Source of the DNA: FLUQ01 sp031550605
GTDB taxonomy: Bacteria; Desulfobacterota; Desulfovibrionia; Desulfovibrionales; Desulfovibrionaceae
NCBI GenBank assembly: GCA_031550605.1
Contig: JAVBOK010000008.1
Location: 1-64,000 of the forward strand
Direction of reading: 5' to 3'
DNA: 64,000 nucleotides
The position numbers and the translations under genes were made by a program. This document shows, one piece after another, positions 60,742 through 64,000 of this stretch. The first letter of the stretch is position 1; each line of letters opens with the position of its first letter. Below the pieces are notes generated by a model. The model was given only the letters and a program-made list of their open reading frames with translations. It was not told where the DNA came from and ran no database searches.

Positions 60742-62034
60742 CTATTCGTCGGCCTCCGCGGGGGCGTCCCCCGCGTCGTCCTTTTGGTCCGCCCCGGCCG
60801 TCGGCGTGGTCTGCAAAAAGCTGACCGCGGTGCGCAAGTCGCTGATGCGCTTGGGCGTCATGCCGGATATGGCGGAAAGAGCCGCGTCGTCGGCCTGGAC
60901 GATGGCATCCACAGTGGAAAACCCGGCGTTGATGAAGTTTTCCACAGGCAGTTCCGTCACGTTGGCCAGTTGATCGAGGCCCTGGCCGATGGCGTTGGCC
61001 TCGTTGTACCGGGTTTCGGTGTAGATATCGATTTTCCAGCCCAGAAGCTTCGCGGCGAGTTTGACGTTCTGCCCCTTGCGGCCGATGGCGTTGGTCAGCT
61101 GATCGTCGGGAACGATGACTTCCAGCAGGTTTTCTTCCTCGTCCACGACAATGCGGCTGATGACCGCCGGGGACAGGGCGTTTCTGGCGTAGGTCGCGAT
61201 ATCGGCGCTCCAGACCACGATGTCGATGCGTTCCCCGCGCAGTTCCTGCACGATGTTCTGGATGCGCGAACCGCGGATGCCGACGCAGGCGCCCACGGGG
61301 TCCACGTCGCGGTCGCGGGAAAGCACGGCCACCTTGGCCCGGCTGCCGGGATCGCGGGCCACGCCCATGATCTGCACGGTGCCGTCGTCCACTTCCGGCA
61401 CTTCGCGGCGGAAAAGGGCGGCCATGTAATCGCGGTGCGAGCGCGAAACCACGATCTGCGGCCCGCGGCCTTCCTTGCGCACGTCGATGATGATGGCCTG
61501 CACCCGGTCGCCGCGCTTGTAGTGTTCGCGGGGGATCTGCTCTTCTTTGGGCAGGATCGCTTCCGTGCGCCCCATGTTGATGATCCAGCCGGACTTGTCG
61601 CGGCGCTGGATGATGCCGGAAATGATTTCGCTTTTGCGGTCCTTGTATTCCTCGTAGATAATTTCCTGTTCGGCATCGCGCATGCGCTGGATGATGACCT
61701 GCTTGGCGGACTGGGCGGCGATGCGGCCCAGGTCTTCCACCTTCAGGCGAAAGCCCATCTCGTCGTCAAGCTGCACGCTGGGGTCGTGTTTCTGCGCATC
61801 CTTCAGCAGGATCTGGCTGCTGGGGTCCTCGACGTCGTCCACCACGATTTTGAACTGGTAGACGTCTATTTCGCCGGTTTCCTCGTTGAAGCTGACCTCG
61901 ATGTCGATAGTGTCGCCGTATTTGCGAAACACGGAAGTGCGGACCGCTTCTTCCAGAGTGTCGACCAGCATGTCCCGGTCAAGGCCCTTGTCCTTGCTGA
62001 TCTGATCAATGGCTTTTTTGAGTTCCATGCTCAT
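60742..62034 (-). CDS. nusA: Transcription termination/antitermination factor NusA
   Basis: A 430-residue RNA polymerase-associated factor. The N-terminal domain (MELKKAIDQISKDKGLDRDM), S1 domain (ISGIIQRRDKSGWIINMGRTEAILP), and two KH domains (DPVGACVGIRGSRIQNIVQEL and NAIGRKGQNVKLAAKL) are in order. A single C-terminal helix-hairpin-helix region follows and ends in an acidic tail, shorter than the E. coli protein. GAGG lies 8 nt before ATG 62034. It lies 19 nt after rimP. NusA may feed back on the terminator-like leader upstream of rimP. Confidence 0.97.
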   Translation of the reverse strand: MSMELKKAIDQISKDKGLDRDMLVDTLEEAVRTSVFRKYGDTIDIEVSFNEETGEIDVYQFKIVVDDVEDPSSQILLKDAQKHDPSVQLDDEMGFRLKVEDLGRIAAQSAKQVIIQRMRDAEQEIIYEEYKDRKSEIISGIIQRRDKSGWIINMGRTEAILPKEEQIPREHYKRGDRVQAIIIDVRKEGRGPQIVVSRSHRDYMAALFRREVPEVDDGTVQIMGVARDPGSRAKVAVLSRDRDVDPVGACVGIRGSRIQNIVQELRGERIDIVVWSADIATYARNALSPAVISRIVVDEEENLLEVIVPDDQLTNAIGRKGQNVKLAAKLLGWKIDIYTETRYNEANAIGQGLDQLANVTELPVENFINAGFSTVDAIVQADDAALSAISGMTPKRISDLRTAVSFLQTTPTAGADQKDDAGDAPAEADE

Positions 62035-62053
62035 GCGGATTTCCTCGCTCTAC

Positions 62054-62647
62054 TCATTCCGCGTGCTGCGGATCAGGATCGGTTTTCTTCGTGCCGGTTT
62101 TTTTCGCCGGACGCCGTCCGGGCTTGACGCCTTTCTTCGCGGCCGGGGTTTCGGGCAGAAAATGCACCAGTTTGACTTTTTTGGCGTCATTCCAGGCAAA
62201 ATTCACACTGACCGGGTCCAGGCCGGGACCGGGGGCATCCAGAGGCAGGAGCGTAAACACGCCGTTCTTTTCATCTGTCAGAACACCAATCATTTTTCTG
62301 CGGCCGGGGTAGGCGGCAAGGGGCTCGTGCAGGGTCACTTCCACCGTTCTGCCCACATGGGCGGCAAGCTGCTGCCCGGTGAAAAACACCCGCTCCAGGC
62401 CGGGAGAGGACACTTCCAGTACGTAGGCATCGGCAACCAGATCTTCCACGTCAAGCGTCAGGCCCAAAAGGCGGGAAAGCTCCGCGCACTTCTCGATATC
62501 CACCCCGTCCGGTCCCTCGACATACACGCGGATCAGGCTTCTGGGGCCGAACGCGCAATCGATTCCCCAGACGGAAAGGCCAAGGGAAGCGGCAAGCGGA
62601 ACGGCAAGATCGGTAAGGGCGGCGGTCAGTGTCGTTGTTTTGTCCAT
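62054..62647 (-). CDS. rimP: Ribosome maturation factor RimP
   Basis: A 197-residue protein assisting assembly of the 30S subunit. GLSVWGIDCAFGPRSLIRVYVEGPDGVDIEKCAELSR matches in two parts the N-terminal RimP domain, and VLEVSSPGLERVFFTGQQLAAHVGR the highly conserved VSSPGLxR block. The C-terminal domain is followed by a 35-residue lysine-rich tail not seen in shorter homologues. It is the first gene of the operon. The ribosome-binding site is weak (AGAG) and overlaps the 3' arm of an inverted repeat at 62657-62681. Confidence 0.93.
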   Translation of the reverse strand: MDKTTTLTAALTDLAVPLAASLGLSVWGIDCAFGPRSLIRVYVEGPDGVDIEKCAELSRLLGLTLDVEDLVADAYVLEVSSPGLERVFFTGQQLAAHVGRTVEVTLHEPLAAYPGRRKMIGVLTDEKNGVFTLLPLDAPGPGLDPVSVNFAWNDAKKVKLVHFLPETPAAKKGVKPGRRPAKKTGTKKTDPDPQHAE

Positions 62648-62656
62648 TATGCACTA

Positions 62657-62681
62657 CTCTGTGCCGTACCCGGCCACAGAG
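62657..62681 (-). promoter_or_regulatory. Inverted repeat overlapping the rimP ribosome-binding region
   Basis: CTCTGTG (62657-62663) and CACAGAG (62675-62681) are perfect complements across an 11-nt loop. On the minus-strand mRNA the second arm covers the only Shine-Dalgarno-like AGAG of rimP, suggesting translational control. Confidence 0.45.
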
Positions 62682-62683
62682 CC

Positions 62684-62712
62684 AAAAAAAGGGGAGGCCC
62701 TCAGGCCACCCC
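62684..62712 (-). terminator. Leader terminator (putative attenuator) of the rimP-nusA operon
   Basis: On the minus strand, GGGGTGGCC / GGCCTCCCC (9 positions, one mismatch, 62712-62691) is followed by seven T (62690-62684). It lies between the operon promoter and rimP. The CCCC-TTC-GGGG hairpin just before it shares the GGGG arm, so the two structures exclude one another, as in attenuators. Confidence 0.65.
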
Positions 62713-62781
62713 GAAGGGGCCGGGTTCGGCCTCCAGGATGTAGAAAGACGGCGCGCGCGCCCTCTCTCCTCTGATAGGCGG

Positions 62782-62811
62782 GCTATACGCGCCCAAGGAA
62801 GGGCGTGTCAA
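62782..62811 (-). promoter_or_regulatory. Promoter of the rimP-nusA-infB operon
   Basis: On the minus strand, a perfect TTGACA (62811-62806) and TATAGC (62787-62782) are separated by 18 nt. The spacer contains a CGCCC-TTCCTT-GGGCG inverted repeat. The start would be near 62775, giving a ~128-nt leader. Confidence 0.75.
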
Positions 62812-62852
62812 GCGAAAAGCGCATTCGCGCATCGGAAATCTTCTTCTGCTTT

Positions 62853-62868
62853 TGGCCCGCATGTTGCA
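62853..62868 (+). promoter_or_regulatory. Sigma-54 (-24/-12) promoter of flgF
   Basis: TGGCCCGCATGTTGCA matches the TGGCACG-N4-TTGCW consensus at all but one position, with the required GG-N10-GC spacing (62854-62855 and 62866-62867). It would start transcription near 62880, about 28 nt before flgF. Sigma-54 control of flagellar rod genes is known in many proteobacteria. Confidence 0.75.
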
Positions 62869-62907
62869 TATGCCTGGGCAGCCAGGGGAGGCCCCTGAGG
62901 AGGAAGT

Positions 62908-63699
62908 ATGCAGGATGCCATGTACAGCGCGCTTTTCGGCGCTCTTTCCAACGAACACAGGATGAACAGCATCGCCAATAATTTGGCGAACGTGAACACC
63001 ACGGGATACAAGCGGGACATGCTGGCCTTCAGGGACACCATGAGCCGTTTCGCTCATGACGTGATCATGGAGCCTGTGGCAAGCATCCGGGACAAAAAAT
63101 ATTTTCCCGACCCGCAGCATATCGCCAAACCGCGCATCGCGGTGGCGGTGACGGATTTCCAACAGGGGGGGCTGAAGGTCACCAACGCCCCCTTTGACGT
63201 GGGCATCAGCGGGGAAGGTTTCTTCAAGGTCCGCTCGCCCAACGGCGACTTTTATACCCGCAACGGCCATTTCACCATCAACGCCGAAGGCACGCTGGTC
63301 AACGAACTGGGGTGGCCCGTGCTCAGCGAAGGCGGGGAAATCGTCGTGCCGCCGGGGTTCAAGAACATCGTGATCGCGGAGAACGGGCGCATTTTCGCCG
63401 ATGACACAGAAACCGGCCAACTGGCTTTTGTGCGGGTCGAAAATCCGCAAAACCTGGAAAAAATCGGCAACAACCTGTACCGGGCCCGGCCCGGCGCGGA
63501 CGCCGGCGAAGCGGAGATCGACTACAGCCGCAGTTGGATGGCCCAGGGGTTTCTGGAATCGGCCAACGTGGATGCGGTCTATGAAATGGTGAACATGATT
63601 GAAACACAGCGCCAGTTCGAAGCGTACCAGAAAGTGATGCAGACCAGCGACGCCATTGACCGCGAGGCGACCAACAAAGTCGGGCGCGGCAGGGCGTAA
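62908..63699 (+). CDS. flgF: Flagellar basal-body rod protein FlgF
   Basis: A 263-residue axial protein of the proximal flagellar rod, exported by the flagellar type III system. The N-terminal rod motif NSIANNLANVNTTGYKRD, FDVGISGEGFFKVRSPNGDFYTRNGHFTINAEG in two parts, and the C-terminal coiled segment SRSWMAQGFLESANVDAVYEMVNMIETQRQFEAYQKVMQ in parts are typical of FlgF/FlgG. Position before flgG, and the internal ELGWPVL rather than FlgG's GDGNPI-type segments, point to FlgF. AGGAGG precedes ATG 62908. A sigma-54 promoter lies 40 nt upstream. Confidence 0.92.
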   Translation: MQDAMYSALFGALSNEHRMNSIANNLANVNTTGYKRDMLAFRDTMSRFAHDVIMEPVASIRDKKYFPDPQHIAKPRIAVAVTDFQQGGLKVTNAPFDVGISGEGFFKVRSPNGDFYTRNGHFTINAEGTLVNELGWPVLSEGGEIVVPPGFKNIVIAENGRIFADDTETGQLAFVRVENPQNLEKIGNNLYRARPGADAGEAEIDYSRSWMAQGFLESANVDAVYEMVNMIETQRQFEAYQKVMQTSDAIDREATNKVGRGRA

Positions 63700-63739
63700 C
63701 GGGTAACAAGCGCCCGGCAGGGCGAGGAGGATACGGATC

Positions 63740-64000
63740 ATGATGCGGTCCCTTTGGACAGGGGCCACGGGTATGGTGGCCCAGCAGCTGAACATCGACG
63801 TCATCGCCCACAACCTGGCGAACGTGAACACCATCGGCTTCAAGAAAAGCCGGGCCGAATTTGAGGATCTGATGTACCAGACCGCGAAAATGGCCGGGTC
63901 CATCACCGGCACGGCCGGGGACCAGCGCCTGCCCACGGGCATCCAGGTGGGCCTTGGCGTGCGGCCGACGGCGGTGCACAAATTCTTTTCCCAGGGCGAC
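63740..64000 (+). CDS. flgG: Flagellar distal rod protein FlgG (5' part, cut by window end)
   Basis: The reading frame runs off the window after 87 codons. MMRSLWTGATGMVAQQLNID, HNLANVNTIGFKKSRAEFEDLMYQ and the segment GIQVGLGVRPTAV are the highly conserved FlgG N terminus. AGGAGG lies 8 nt before ATG 63740 (a second ATG follows directly). It is 40 nt downstream of flgF in the same operon and is expected to be about 260 residues when complete. Confidence 0.95.
   Translation, partial: MMRSLWTGATGMVAQQLNIDVIAHNLANVNTIGFKKSRAEFEDLMYQTAKMAGSITGTAGDQRLPTGIQVGLGVRPTAVHKFFSQGD

Noticed and set aside
62701..62760. A possible leader peptide ending FYILEAEPGPFGVA before rimP
   Set aside because: The frame is open through the leader but I find no start codon between the predicted transcription start and this segment, so coding of the leader is not supported.
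1..64000. Mobile elements, CRISPR arrays, tRNA or rRNA genes
   Set aside because: No transposase, integrase, terminal inverted repeats with target duplication, repeat-spacer pattern, or tRNA/rRNA signature was seen; the window reads as continuous core genome.

Overview
This 64 kb window is a GC-rich, gene-dense bacterial chromosome segment. It most resembles Desulfovibrionaceae (Desulfobacterota). The supporting signs are an AhbB-type sirohaem decarboxylase subunit next to hemL (the alternative haem route of sulfate reducers), a MucR/Ros zinc-finger regulator, a NikR-type operator with the GTGnnAC-N14-GTnnCAC form known from delta-proteobacteria, an anaerobic iron-sulfur serine dehydratase, ThiH-type thiazole synthesis and a rimP-nusA-ylxR-infB-ylxP-nrnA-truB-rpsO-pnp string. 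I see no IS element, prophage, CRISPR array, rRNA or tRNA. This is largely core genome.

Layout. 0-9 kb: sdaA; a very large thioester alpha-2-macroglobulin; a DUF721 (DciA-like) protein; two small exported proteins. 9.5-16 kb: beta-CASP metallo-hydrolase, rsmD-coaD and glk; then, on the minus strand, a periplasmic binding protein fused to a dead cytidine-deaminase domain, overlapping miaA; then pncC. 16-23.5 kb: a DHA2 exporter, then argF, argG, a cyclic-2,3-diphosphoglycerate-synthetase-like GTPase, argH. 23.5-28 kb: a hybrid histidine kinase with an apparently degenerate ATPase domain, overlapping a TupA-like binding protein; pgl. 28.5-34 kb: a GDSL esterase, then a TPP riboswitch and thiS-G-H-F-E-D. 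34-42 kb: mucR, a shikimate-kinase-like gene, rplM-rpsI, an HD protein, a CofE-like protein, ahbB-hemL and a QueG-like iron-sulfur protein. 42-49 kb: a NikR-controlled nickel ABC transporter (order B-C-A-D-E), DUF2459 and DUF1445. 49-62.8 kb: the translation/RNA operon on the minus strand, with a CoA-transferase, a Sel1 protein and two tiny membrane proteins among its genes, and no rbfA. 62.9-64 kb: flgF and the start of flgG behind a sigma-54 promoter.

How the genes work together. The window is rich in complete functional units: arginine synthesis from ornithine onward, thiamine synthesis under TPP control, nickel uptake under NikR control, and translation/RNA processing from a single strong promoter with a leader that can fold as an attenuator. 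The most unusual proteins are (i) the secreted SBP_bac_3-pseudo-cytidine-deaminase fusion at 14.4-15.6 kb, in which every zinc ligand and the catalytic glutamate are replaced while the rest of the fold is recognisable, and (ii) the 895-residue hybrid kinase at 24.4-27.1 kb, which keeps its phospho-histidine and two full receiver domains but lacks the ATP-binding boxes and is co-encoded with a TupA-like binding protein. A family of GC-rich palindromes recurs between genes across the window. Calls rest on reading motifs by eye; no database search was run.
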